From positions 186,001 through 250,000 of the forward strand of contig NZ_CP063808.1 of assembly GCF_018128905.1 (NCBI RefSeq): 64,000 nucleotides of DNA. Direction: 5' to 3'. Below the pieces are notes generated by a model. The model was not told where the DNA came from. It was given only the letters and a program-made list of their open reading frames with translations, and made no database searches. The DNA is from Streptomyces sp. A2-16. GTDB taxonomy: Bacteria > Actinomycetota > Actinomycetes > Streptomycetales > Streptomycetaceae. Positions within the stretch are counted from its first letter, which is position 1. The number at the start of each line of letters is the position of its first letter. Below are positions 9,138 to 16,911 of this stretch, in pieces. The translations under genes and the position numbers were made by a program.

Positions 9138-9198
9138 CGGCGCGGTGAGGAGCACCGACCCGCCTGCCCGGCCGCCCGCGTCCGCGGGGTCGGCCGGG

Positions 9199-9537
9199 TC
9201 AGCCGGAGCTGTCGGTCCCCGCGTTGGCCGCTCGCCGGTACTCGGCGTTGATGCGCTGTGCTTCCTCGAGCTGGTCCTCGAGGATGACGATGCGGCAGGC
9301 GGCCTCGATCGGGGTTCCGCGGTCGACGAGTTCGCGGGCGCGGGCGGCGATCCGTAGTTGATAGCGCGAGTAGCGGCGGTGTCCGCCCTCCGAGCGCAGG
9401 GGCGTGATCAGCCGGGCCTCGCCGATGGCGCGCAGGAAGCCGGGGGTCGTGCCGAGCATCTCGGCGGCCCGGCCCATGGTGTACGCGGGGTAGTCGTCGT
9501 CGTCCAGGCGATCGCCGAGTGGAGTATCTGCTGCCAT
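9199..9537 (-). CDS. MerR-family transcription regulator
   Basis: A 112-residue MerR-type protein. The winged helix-turn-helix spans about residues 16-75 (YTMGRAAEMLGTTPGFLRAI, then the wing with GGHRRYSRYQ). A short coiled-coil (IVILEDQLEEAQRINAEYR) follows in place of a large effector domain. There are no metal-ligand cysteines, so it is not a metal sensor of the MerR/CueR type. The ATG at 9537 has GAGGTG six bases upstream. It follows the second helicase gene on the same strand but is separated by 444 bases and a strong hairpin, so it probably has its own promoter. Confidence 0.9.
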   Translation of the reverse strand: MAADTPLGDRLDDDDYPAYTMGRAAEMLGTTPGFLRAIGEARLITPLRSEGGHRRYSRYQLRIAARARELVDRGTPIEAACRIVILEDQLEEAQRINAEYRRAANAGTDSSG

Positions 9538-9981
9538 GTCACCTCGTAGTGCAACGCGTCGAGGGGCCCCGGTGCCGTACGGCACCAGGGCCCCGAAGGG
9601 AATTCAACACCATCTGTCGGCCCTCATGCTGTGCCGACCTTCTGTTTCCGCTACCCGGCCCGGTGACGGGAGGGGTGCGGGGATCGCGGCTGCGTGACCG
9701 GGGACCACCATCCAATCCGGGGTCTTGCGGTACCCGGGCCGACAGGGTCGGGCCGGGCGATCCCGATGGCGTCTGCTCCTCCGTCCTTGCTTCGAACCGA
9801 TGAGATCTACGAGACAAACCGTAGCTCTGCCAGAAGCCAATGTCTACTCTGACAAGAACAGATTTTGGCGTTCGAGTGACACAGACATCTTTCGGCGGAA
9901 CGACGTCGGGGCCCTGCCGACGCAAGTCGGCAGGGCCCCGACGGGCCTGCGATGGGGGACCGGGTGGCGGTCCGCCCGGCT
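9538..9981. other. 444-base intergenic region upstream of the MerR gene
   Basis: No protein gene is supported. A hairpin at 9563-9594 has the inner palindrome 9571-9586 flanked by 7-bp arms and one mismatch. The part 9780-9900 is unusually A/T rich for this genome and contains CTACG (minus strand) repeated inversely within 18 bases, so it probably holds the MerR promoter or a small transcript. The terminator at 9905-9942 closes the helicase gene. Confidence 0.5.
9905..9942. terminator. hairpin terminator downstream of helicase-2
   Basis: A perfect 17-bp stem (9905-9921 with 9926-9942) closed by the tetraloop GCAA. It lies 39 bases beyond the stop codon of the helicase gene on the minus strand. 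There is no U-tract, as is common for GC-rich actinobacterial terminators. Confidence 0.75.
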
Positions 9982-11412
9982 CTACGCGGCCGAGCCGAAC
10001 CCGCTGCGCCGCGGCGCGCCCCGGCGTCCGCGACGGCCCCGGGACGAGGACGGGGAGGACGCCGCGCGGGGACGCTCCACCCGCGGCGCGGCGATGACGA
10101 CCGGGACACCGGACGGGGCCTGGGCCCCGGTGATGCGGCTCAGCTCCGCCTCGCCCGAGCGCACCTCGGCGACCCGGGGGGTGATGCCCGCCGAGCTCAT
10201 CAGCCGGTGCATCCCACGGCGCTGGTCGGGAGTCACCAGGGTGACGACGCTGCCGGACTCGCCGGCCCGGGCCGTACGGCCGCCGCGGTGCAGGTAGTCC
10301 TTGTGGTCGGTGGGCGGATCGACGTTGACGACCAGGTCGAGGTTGTCCACGTGGATCCCGCGGGCCGCCACGTTGGTCGCCACCAGCACCGACACCTGAC
10401 CGCTCTTGAACTGCGCCAGGGTCCGGGTGCGCTGCGGCTGGGACTTGCCGCCGTGCAGGCCCGCGGCTCGGACACCGCTGCTCAGCAGATGCCTGGTCAG
10501 CCGGTCCACCGCGTGCTTGGTGTCGAGGAACATGATCACCCGGCCGTCGCGTGCCGCGATCTCGGTGGTCGTCCGGCGCTTGTCCGCGTCGTGCACATGG
10601 AGGACGTGGTGCTCCATCGTGGTGACCGCGCCGGCCGAGGGGTCGACCGAGTGGACGACGGGGTCGTGCAGGTAGGTGCGCACCAGGCGGTCGACGTTGC
10701 GGTCCAGGGTGGCCGAGAAGAGCATCCGCTGGCCGCCCGGGCGGACCTGGTCGAGCAGGGCGGTGACCTGGGGCATGAAGCCCATGTCGGTCATCTGGTC
10801 GGCCTCGTCCAGGACGGTGACGGCCACCTCGCTCAGCCGGCAGTCCCCCCGGTCGATGAGGTCCTTGAGCCGTCCGGGCGTCGCGACGACCACCTCGGCC
10901 CCGGCCCGCAGCGCGCCGGCCTGCCTGCCGATGGACATGCCACCGACGACGGTGGTGAGCCGCAGGTGCACGGCGCGGGCGTAGGGGGTGAGCGCGTCGG
11001 TGACCTGCTGGGCGAGCTCGCGGGTCGGGACGAGGACCAGTGCGAGCGGCTGCCGCGGCTCGGCACGGCGTCCCGCCGTACGGGCCAGCAGGGCGAGGCC
11101 GAAGGCGAGGGTCTTGCCGGAGCCGGTGCGGCCGCGGCCGAGAACGTCACGGCCGGCCAGGGAGTTGGGCAGGGTCGCCGCCTGGATCGGGAACGGCACG
11201 GTCACGCCCTCCTGGCCCAGTGTGGCCAGCAGCCGCGCCGGCATGTCGAGGTCGGCGAACGACTCGACGGCGGGCAGTGCGGGCGTGAGCGTCCTGGGCG
11301 CTGCGAACTCACCCTGCGCGGCCTGCCGGTTCCCGGACGTCCTGGAACCGCGGCGCGGACCGCCGCCGGAGCGGCTGCGGGTGGGGTTGGAGTTGGTGCG
11401 TGTGCGATGCAT
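9982..11412 (-). CDS. DEAD-box RNA helicase (copy 2)
   Basis: A 476-residue paralogue of the helicase at 3199-4629, colinear through nearly the whole RecA core. It has GSGKT, DEAD, LFSATLDRN, ARGIHVDNLDLVVNVD and HRGGRTAR in order. The N-terminal Arg/Ser/Asn tail and the C-terminal Arg/Gly/Ser tail differ most from copy 1. The ATG at 11412 follows AAGGAAGG about 8 bases upstream and matches the copy-1 start; a start 8 codons earlier would place the ribosome site inside the protein. It lies 174 bases downstream of cold-shock gene 2 on the same strand, with a 16-bp hairpin between them. Confidence 0.95.
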   Translation of the reverse strand: MHRTRTNSNPTRSRSGGGPRRGSRTSGNRQAAQGEFAAPRTLTPALPAVESFADLDMPARLLATLGQEGVTVPFPIQAATLPNSLAGRDVLGRGRTGSGKTLAFGLALLARTAGRRAEPRQPLALVLVPTRELAQQVTDALTPYARAVHLRLTTVVGGMSIGRQAGALRAGAEVVVATPGRLKDLIDRGDCRLSEVAVTVLDEADQMTDMGFMPQVTALLDQVRPGGQRMLFSATLDRNVDRLVRTYLHDPVVHSVDPSAGAVTTMEHHVLHVHDADKRRTTTEIAARDGRVIMFLDTKHAVDRLTRHLLSSGVRAAGLHGGKSQPQRTRTLAQFKSGQVSVLVATNVAARGIHVDNLDLVVNVDPPTDHKDYLHRGGRTARAGESGSVVTLVTPDQRRGMHRLMSSAGITPRVAEVRSGEAELSRITGAQAPSGVPVVIAAPRVERPRAASSPSSSRGRRGRRGAPRRSGFGSAA

Positions 11413-11420
11413 GCGAAACC

Positions 11421-11447
11421 TTCCTTGATGCGGCACGTATCAAGGAA
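11421..11447 (-). promoter_or_regulatory. hairpin overlapping the helicase-2 ribosome-binding site
   Basis: In the mRNA sense, TTCCTTGAT (11447-11439) pairs perfectly with ATCAAGGAA (11429-11421) around the 9-base loop ACGTGCCGC. The 3' arm runs into the Shine-Dalgarno AAGGAAGG. The counterpart at helicase 1 has a C-G pair where this one has U-A, with the arm position and loop core conserved. Confidence 0.6.
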
Positions 11448-11524
11448 TTCCCGCAGCGAAAGCAGCGCAGAGAATAGCGAGAACGAGCCGAAGGCGATGT
11501 GTGATGCGCCCTGAGAATGCCGCG

Positions 11525-11560
11525 AGCTGGGGCCCGCACCCGAAGGTGCGGGCCCCAGCT
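11525..11560. terminator. intercistronic hairpin between csp-2 and helicase-2
   Basis: A perfect 16-bp stem (11525-11540 with 11545-11560) closed by CGAA, 26 bases after the csp-2 stop. The inner 10 bp are the same GGGCCCGCAC/GTGCGGGCCC as in the copy-1 hairpin. It probably sets the csp-to-helicase transcript ratio. Confidence 0.65.
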
Positions 11561-11586
11561 GCGAAGTATGCGCGGCGGAGCCGATG

Positions 11587-11790
11587 TCAGGCGGGAACGA
11601 TGTTCTCCGCCGTCGGGCCCTTCTGGCCCTGCGCGATGTCGAACGAGACCTTCTGGCCTTCCAGCAGCTCACGGAAGCCGGAGGAAGCGATGTTCGAGTA
11701 GTGGGCGAAGACGTCGGGGCCGCCGCCGTCCTGCTCGATGAAGCCGAAGCCCTTTTCCGAGTTGAACCACTTTACGGTGCCGGTAGCCAT
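11587..11790 (-). CDS. cold-shock protein, CspA family (copy 2)
   Basis: A 67-residue CspA-type OB-fold protein ([10 protein letters not shown] start, KGFGFIEQ and DVFAHYSNI motifs), nearly identical to the protein at 4814-5017 with a few conservative changes (N/S, A/P, V/I). It is an RNA chaperone expected in the cytoplasm. The ATG at 11790 follows GAAGGAG at good spacing. It heads a unit with the helicase at 9982-11412 and has a leader of roughly 110 bases with conserved blocks. Confidence 0.97.
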   Translation of the reverse strand: MATGTVKWFNSEKGFGFIEQDGGGPDVFAHYSNIASSGFRELLEGQKVSFDIAQGQKGPTAENIVPA

Positions 11791-11850
11791 GTTTTTCTCC
11801 TTCGGAGGCGGTTTCGAAAATTCACCCTGTGTGAATCTTCGTGTCGCCGT

Positions 11851-11927
11851 GCTGATTAACCCGTCGGAAATGAACCTTCTGGCAACCACACCTGCAACTG
11901 AGATCGACAGTAGCATGGCACGATCGG
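11851..11927 (-). promoter_or_regulatory. conserved promoter/leader element of csp-2
   Basis: Plus-strand block TGATTAACCCGTCGGAAA (11853-11870) and block CGACAGTAGCATGGC (11905-11919) are almost repeated at 62983-63000 and 63037-63051 upstream of the CBS gene, with CTGCAACT shared with csp-1. In the mRNA sense, TGCTACTGT contains a plausible -10 box (TACTGT), which puts transcription start near 11898 and most of the element inside the leader. The remaining gap to the TetR gene at 12140 shows nothing supportable. Confidence 0.55.
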
Positions 11928-12139
11928 CCCCGCGGGGCCGGAAATTCTTGATCCGCTCGACGTTCCGGGAATACTCGCCGGACCCCGGGGCTATTTCTCC
12001 TTTCGCGGGCACAGATATTGCCCCGCGGGCGGGCAGTCTTCCTGCCGTGCGCATCCTCCGCACCCCTGTGACCTCCTGATACGGCGGTCGGGCCGCTGTC
12101 GTCCGGTGTCGGTGCCGGGTGTGCCCGGCACGACGAACA

Positions 12140-12796
12140 TCACATCTGCCCGCCGCTGGTCAGTCCGTCCAGTTCGGCGGCGTAGAACCGGGCGGGATCG
12201 AAGCCCATCCCGGTGAAGTGGCCGGCGAGCTCCAGGGACAGGGTGCCGTGCAGCCGGGTCCAGAAGGTCAGGGCCCGGTGGAGGGTCGCGGCCGGGGCGG
12301 GGTGGCCGTCCGCCCAGTCCCGGTGCTCCTCGAGGTGTGCGTCGAACGGCGACGCCGGGCCGCTCGACGGCAGCCCGGCGAAGGCGTCCAGGAGCACCGC
12401 CATGATCTCGGACGCGATCGCGGTGATCTCGTCGGGCGCGTGGTAGCCGGGGACGGGTGTGCCGTAGATGAGGAAGTAGCGCTGGGGGTCCGCCAGGGCC
12501 CAGGTGCGCAGGGCGTGTGCCAGCGCGGTCACGTCGGCGCCGGCCGCCGAGGCCGTGCGGAAGGTGTCGGCGAGGCTGCGGTAGGCGTCCTTGACGAGCT
12601 CGGTGATCAGCTCGTCGCGGCCCGCGTAGTACCGGTACAGCGCGGGTCCGCTCATGCCCAGCTGCTTGGCGATCGCGTTGAGGGAGAGCGCGGAGGCGCC
12701 CGCCGTGGCGATCTGCTCCCACGCGCGCTCCTTGATCTCCGTGCGCACCTGGGCGCGGTAGCGCTCGCGGGGGGTCTTCGCTTCCGGATTCACCAT
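12140..12796 (-). CDS. TetR-family repressor of the adjacent oxidoreductase
   Basis: A 218-residue TetR protein. The helix-turn-helix lies at about residues 30-60 ([27 protein letters not shown]). The C-terminal part is a WHG-type ligand-binding domain ([19 protein letters not shown]). It is divergent from a zinc-free quinone oxidoreductase gene; the 103-base gap contains inverted copies of an AAGTTAT-like word that overlap the oxidoreductase promoter. It very probably represses that gene and itself in response to an unknown, possibly electrophilic, small molecule. Confidence 0.93.
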   Translation of the reverse strand: MVNPEAKTPRERYRAQVRTEIKERAWEQIATAGASALSLNAIAKQLGMSGPALYRYYAGRDELITELVKDAYRSLADTFRTASAAGADVTALAHALRTWALADPQRYFLIYGTPVPGYHAPDEITAIASEIMAVLLDAFAGLPSSGPASPFDAHLEEHRDWADGHPAPAATLHRALTFWTRLHGTLSLELAGHFTGMGFDPARFYAAELDGLTSGGQM

Positions 12797-12797
12797 G

Positions 12798-12857
12798 GTT
12801 AGAGGTTATCACTGAAGTTATTGACACTCTCACTCTCATGGAGTTATAACTTCTAAC
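12798..12857. promoter_or_regulatory. divergent promoter and TetR operator
   Basis: A near-consensus promoter faces right: TTGACA at 12821-12826, 18-base spacer, TATAAC at 12845-12850. The word GTTAGAGGTTAT (12798-12809) is repeated inversely as ATAACTTCTAAC (12846-12857), 11 of 12 bases matching, and GAAGTTAT occurs again at 12814-12821. One arm covers the -10 box and the other abuts the TetR start codon, so bound repressor would block both genes. Confidence 0.65.
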
Positions 12858-12899
12858 GAACGCGAGGACAAGTAACTCGCCGTCTCCGTGGAGGTCGTC

Positions 12900-13934
12900 A
12901 TGAGCACCGAAGAACTTGTCGAGGTCGTCCTGCCGGGCAAGGTCGAGCCCGAAGGGCTGCAGATCAGGCGTGGGGCCGTCCCCGCCGCGGGCCCGGGACA
13001 GGTCGTGATCCGCATGGAGGCGACCGGCGTCTCCTTCGCCGAGCAGCAGATGCGGCGCGGCCGCTACTACGACCAGCCGCCGTTCCCGTTCGTCCCCGGC
13101 TACGACCTCGTCGGCACCGTCCTGGCGACCGGCGAGGGCGTCGACCCGCACCTGGCCGGCACCCGCGTCGCCGCACTGGTCAAGGTCGGCGGCTGGGCCA
13201 GCCATGTGCTCGTCGACGCCGCGGACGCGGTGCCGGTGCCCGAGGGGATCGGCGCGGCGGAGGCGGAGACCCTCGTCGTCAACGGCATCACCGCCTGGCA
13301 GATGCTGCACCGCAGGGCCCGGGTCCGCGCCGGGCAGACCGTCGTCGTGCACGGCGCCAACGGCGGCGTCGGCTCGGTCCTGGTCCAGCTCGCCCTGGCC
13401 GCGGGCGCCCGCGTGATCGGTACGGCGTCCCCGCGCCACCACGAGGCCCTGCGGGAGCAGGGAGTCGTCCCGGTCGACTACCGCGCCCAGGACCTCGCCG
13501 CACGGATCCGCGAACTCGCCCCGCGCGACGGGGTGCACGCCGTCTTCGACCACGTCGGCGGCCACGGCATCGTCGACTCCTGGCGCCTCCTCGCCCCCGG
13601 CGGCACGCTCGTCTCGTACGGCAGCGCCGCCACCCGTGACGCCGAGGGCTCCAAGCAGTGGCCCGTGCTGAAGCTCCTCGGCCGGGTGTGGGTGTGGAAC
13701 GCGCTGCCCAACCGCCGCCGCGCGTACTTCTTCAACGTCTGGGCCGGGCGCGCCCTGGCCAGGAACCGGTTCCGGTCCCGGCTCCGCGCCGACCTCGCCC
13801 AGGTCTTCGCCGCCGTCCAGCGGGGCGAGGTCAGCGCCCGGATCGCCGCCCGGCTGCCGCTCGCCAGGGCGGCCGACGCCCTGCGGCTGGCCGAGTCCGG
13901 CACCGTCGCCGGCAAGGTCGTCCTCAACCCGTAG
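12900..13934 (+). CDS. quinone oxidoreductase-like medium-chain dehydrogenase/reductase
   Basis: A 344-residue NAD(P)H-dependent MDR enzyme. The N-terminal GroES-like catalytic domain (PGYDLVGTV) precedes a Rossmann domain with the nucleotide motif VHGANGGVGSVLVQLA. The zinc ligands of true alcohol dehydrogenases are absent, which points to quinone/enone reduction. A mid-protein segment (PNRRRAYFFNVWAGRALAR) is typical of this subgroup. The ATG at 12900 has GGAGG five bases upstream. It is divergent from its likely TetR repressor and is followed 46 bases later by the SRPBCC gene, so the two may form an operon. Confidence 0.92.
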   Translation: MSTEELVEVVLPGKVEPEGLQIRRGAVPAAGPGQVVIRMEATGVSFAEQQMRRGRYYDQPPFPFVPGYDLVGTVLATGEGVDPHLAGTRVAALVKVGGWASHVLVDAADAVPVPEGIGAAEAETLVVNGITAWQMLHRRARVRAGQTVVVHGANGGVGSVLVQLALAAGARVIGTASPRHHEALREQGVVPVDYRAQDLAARIRELAPRDGVHAVFDHVGGHGIVDSWRLLAPGGTLVSYGSAATRDAEGSKQWPVLKLLGRVWVWNALPNRRRAYFFNVWAGRALARNRFRSRLRADLAQVFAAVQRGEVSARIAARLPLARAADALRLAESGTVAGKVVLNP

Positions 13935-13980
13935 CGAGTCCTCGCGTGTCCGATCCGACCGTCACCATGAGAGGAACCCC

Positions 13981-14601
13981 ATGTCCAGCAGGCTCCGGTC
14001 CCACGTGCTCGCCGTCCCCTTCGTCCTCGCGGGCCTTCTCGGGGCCGCCGCCCCGGCCGCGGAGGCGGCCCAGCACATCGGTCCGTCCCGGTGCGGGGGC
14101 CGTGGCGTCGACCCCGCCGCCGTGATCCGCTACGAGTCCGACGTCGTGATCAAGGCATCGCTGAGCACCGTGTGGAAGCTCCAGACCGACGTCGACCGCT
14201 GGCCGTCCTGGCAGCCGCCGGTCACCTCGGCCGTCCGGCTGGACCCCGGCCCCCTGAGGAGGGGTTCGCAGTTCCGGTGGACGACCCCCGCGCCCGCCAC
14301 CCCCACGACCCCGGCCACCACCCTCGCCATCACCTCCACGGTCCGCGAACTGCGCAGTCACCACTGCGTCCTGTGGAGCGGACCCGCGGTCGGGGAGGGG
14401 CTGCGCATCGACGAGGGCGTGCACCTGTGGACCTTCAGGAAGGTGCCGGGCGGTGTGCGCGTCCACACCGAGGAGACCTGGACCGGCGCCCAGGTCGAGG
14501 CGGACGTCCCCACCGCGACCGCGGCCCTCGGCGCCGGACTCGAAGCCTGGCTGCGCGATCTGAGGGCCACCGCCGAGGGCGCGCCCGCGACACGGCCGTA
14601 G
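13981..14601 (+). CDS. secreted SRPBCC (START-like) protein
   Basis: A 206-residue protein with a Sec signal peptide (about residues 1-29, ending AAEAA) followed by a polyketide-cyclase/START-type fold (about 47-200: VVIKASLSTVWKLQTDVDRWPSWQPPV). The helix-grip fold normally binds hydrophobic ligands inside the cell; export is unusual. It has an AGAGGAAC-type ribosome site and follows the oxidoreductase closely, so it probably shares that promoter. It may bind or sequester the compound that the TetR system responds to; this is inference. Confidence 0.8.
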   Translation: MSSRLRSHVLAVPFVLAGLLGAAAPAAEAAQHIGPSRCGGRGVDPAAVIRYESDVVIKASLSTVWKLQTDVDRWPSWQPPVTSAVRLDPGPLRRGSQFRWTTPAPATPTTPATTLAITSTVRELRSHHCVLWSGPAVGEGLRIDEGVHLWTFRKVPGGVRVHTEETWTGAQVEADVPTATAALGAGLEAWLRDLRATAEGAPATRP

Positions 14602-14684
14602 CGCACCTCGGGTCGCTTCCGGGACACGCCGCCGGATGGTCTATCCAGGCCATTCACGACCTTTCGGGTCATATCGTACCGAAT

Positions 14685-15764
14685 ATGATGAGATTTCATA
14701 TCTCCCTGCTGGCATGCACCGTGGCGATCGTCGGGACGGTGTTCGGGGCCGCCCCGCCCGTCGCCGCCGACCCGGTGACCCACGCCGACCAGATGACCCA
14801 CGTGGTCTTTCCCGGACAGTCGATCCAGCGGGCGGTGGACACCGCCGAGCCCGGCGACACCGTGCTGCTGACCCCCGGCACCTACCGCGAGAGCGTCAAG
14901 GTGAGCACGCCCGGCCTCACCCTGCGCGGCATGGGCCGCAGCACCGTCATCGAGCCGGGCACCGAGAAGGCCGCCAACAGCTGTGCCGAGGGCGGCAACG
15001 GCATCTGCGTGGTCGGGACGAAGGCCCAGGACGTCGAGGGCGTCACCATCGCCTCCCTCACCGTCACCGGCTTCACCAGGACCGGCGTGTTCGCCATGGC
15101 GACCGACGGCCTGACCGTGCGGAACGTGACCGCGGTGAAGAACGGGGTCTGGGGGATCGCCCAGGAGCGTTCGGTGCACGGGGTGTTCCGGAAGAACACC
15201 GCCAAGGACAACGGCGACGCCGGCCTGTTCCTCGCGAACACGATCAAGGAAGAGGCGGGCGCCGCGGACTCCGGGGGGACCGTCGTCGAGCACAACCGAC
15301 TGGAGGGCAACCGGATCGGCGTCACCGTCCGGCGCCTCAGGAACCTCACCGTCGCGGGCAACCACCTCACCGGCAACTGCGCGGGCGTCTTCGTGGTGGG
15401 CGACGAGAACAAGCCGAGGGCGGGCGCGCTGACCGTGCGCGACAACACCATCGCGAAGAACAACAAGTCCTGCCCGAAGACCGAGCGGCTGGAGGCGCTG
15501 CAGGGTTCCGGAATCGTGCTGACCGGCGCCGAGGACACCCTGGTGACGCACAACCGCGTCATCGGCAACGTGGGCACCTCCTCGATGTCGGGCGGCATCG
15601 TCCTGTTCAAGAGCTTCGTGGGCACCACCAGCGAGCGGAACCGGATCACCGACAACCAGCTGGAGGGCAACGCCCCGGCGGACCTCGTCAACACGGACAC
15701 CGCCGGGAGCAACACCTTCGAGCACAACTCGTGCCGGGCCTCCCGGCCCGCCGGACTGTGCTGA
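14685..15764 (+). CDS. secreted right-handed parallel beta-helix protein
   Basis: A 359-residue exported protein. The signal peptide covers about residues 1-27 (ending PVAADP). The rest is a series of beta-helix coils of the NosD/CASH type, with repeated short stretches such as VEHNRLEGNRIGVTV, VAGNHLTGNCAGVFV and VTHNRVIGNV. Such proteins bind or cleave polysaccharides; I see no unambiguous catalytic triad. Two adjacent ATGs (14685, 14688) have no Shine-Dalgarno, while TATCGT lies about 10 bases upstream, so a leaderless mRNA is plausible. Confidence 0.82.
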   Translation: MMRFHISLLACTVAIVGTVFGAAPPVAADPVTHADQMTHVVFPGQSIQRAVDTAEPGDTVLLTPGTYRESVKVSTPGLTLRGMGRSTVIEPGTEKAANSCAEGGNGICVVGTKAQDVEGVTIASLTVTGFTRTGVFAMATDGLTVRNVTAVKNGVWGIAQERSVHGVFRKNTAKDNGDAGLFLANTIKEEAGAADSGGTVVEHNRLEGNRIGVTVRRLRNLTVAGNHLTGNCAGVFVVGDENKPRAGALTVRDNTIAKNNKSCPKTERLEALQGSGIVLTGAEDTLVTHNRVIGNVGTSSMSGGIVLFKSFVGTTSERNRITDNQLEGNAPADLVNTDTAGSNTFEHNSCRASRPAGLC

Positions 15765-15807
15765 CCGGCCCGTGGCCATCCGAGAACTCGAAGAAGGAGG
15801 ACGGCCC

Positions 15808-16836
15808 ATGACGGCCGTACAGACCGCCGCGCCCCCGTCCATGCGGCTCCGGGAGCTCGTGTTCGGGGCCGCCTGCGCGGCCGCCCTGCGCGCCGCGGCC
15901 CGCCTGGGCGTCGCCGATGCCCTCGACGACAGCCCCCTGGCCGTCGAGGACCTCGCGGCGGAGGTGAAGACCGAACCGAAGACGCTGCGACGGCTGCTGC
16001 GCGCGCTGTCCTGCTACGGCATCTTCGCCGAGCAGCCGGACGGCAGGTTCGCGCACACCGACATGTCCCGGCTGCTGCGCGAGGACGATCCGCACAGCCT
16101 GCGCGCCATCGCGCTGTGGTGCACCGAACCGTGGACCTGGCAGGCGTGGCCGCTGCTCGACGAGGCCGTGCGCTCGGGCCGCAGCGTGGTGAAGGACCTG
16201 TTCGGCAAGGAGTTCTTCACCTACCTCAACGAGGACGCCCCGGAGTCCGCCGACGTCTTCAACCGCGCCATGACGACCTCCAGCGTGCAGTCCGCGCGGG
16301 ACGTGGCGCAGTTGCTCGACCTGTCGGGGAGCACGTCGGTCGCCGACATCGGCGGCGGCCAGGGGCATGTGGTGGCGAGCCTGCTGGAGAAGCACCCCTC
16401 GCTGCACGGCACCCTGCTCGACCTGCCGCGCGTGGTGGCCAACGCCGACCCGCGGCTGCGCGAGGGAGGCGCCCTCGCGGACCGGATGCGGCTGGTGCCC
16501 GGTGACTGCCGGGAGGCCGTCCCCGTCCGGGCGGACGTCTACATCATCAAGAACATCCTGGAGTGGGACGACGACAGCACGACCCGCACCCTGCGCAACG
16601 TCATCGAGGCGGGCGGGCCGGGAGCACGGGTCGTCGTCATCGAGAACCTCGTCGACGACTCGCCCTCGCTGCGCTTCAGCACCGCCATGGACCTGCTGCT
16701 GCTCCTCAACGTCGGAGGTGCCAAGCACACCACCGAGTCCCTGACCGGCAGGCTGACCGAGGCGGGCCTGGTCATCGACGACATCCGTCCCGTCAACCCC
16801 TACCTGCACGCCTTCGACTGCACCGTCCCGCGCTGA
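15808..16836 (+). CDS. SAM-dependent O-methyltransferase (polyketide/hydroxyindole type)
   Basis: A 342-residue class-I methyltransferase. An N-terminal winged-helix dimerisation domain (about 10-100) precedes the Rossmann domain with the SAM motif VADIGGGQGHVVASLL near residue 180. The motif ILEWDDDS replaces the usual His-containing VLHDWDD of plant-type O-methyltransferases, so the usual catalytic His is missing at that spot. The start at 15808 follows AGGAGG. It converges on the spore-pigment operon across a shared bidirectional terminator and may methylate the pigment. Confidence 0.88.
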   Translation: MTAVQTAAPPSMRLRELVFGAACAAALRAAARLGVADALDDSPLAVEDLAAEVKTEPKTLRRLLRALSCYGIFAEQPDGRFAHTDMSRLLREDDPHSLRAIALWCTEPWTWQAWPLLDEAVRSGRSVVKDLFGKEFFTYLNEDAPESADVFNRAMTTSSVQSARDVAQLLDLSGSTSVADIGGGQGHVVASLLEKHPSLHGTLLDLPRVVANADPRLREGGALADRMRLVPGDCREAVPVRADVYIIKNILEWDDDSTTRTLRNVIEAGGPGARVVVIENLVDDSPSLRFSTAMDLLLLLNVGGAKHTTESLTGRLTEAGLVIDDIRPVNPYLHAFDCTVPR

Positions 16837-16863
16837 ACCGGCACGGTCACGGGTCCGTGCACG

Positions 16864-16904
16864 CCGTTCGCCGGGCACGCCACCAGAGCGTGCCCGGCGA
16901 ACGG
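16864..16904. terminator. bidirectional terminator between methyltransferase and pigment operon
   Basis: A perfect 17-bp stem (16864-16880 with 16888-16904) with a 7-base loop. It lies 28 bases after the methyltransferase stop and 8 bases after the cyclase stop on the other strand, so it can serve both convergent transcripts. Confidence 0.8.
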
Positions 16905-16911
16905 GGGCGGT

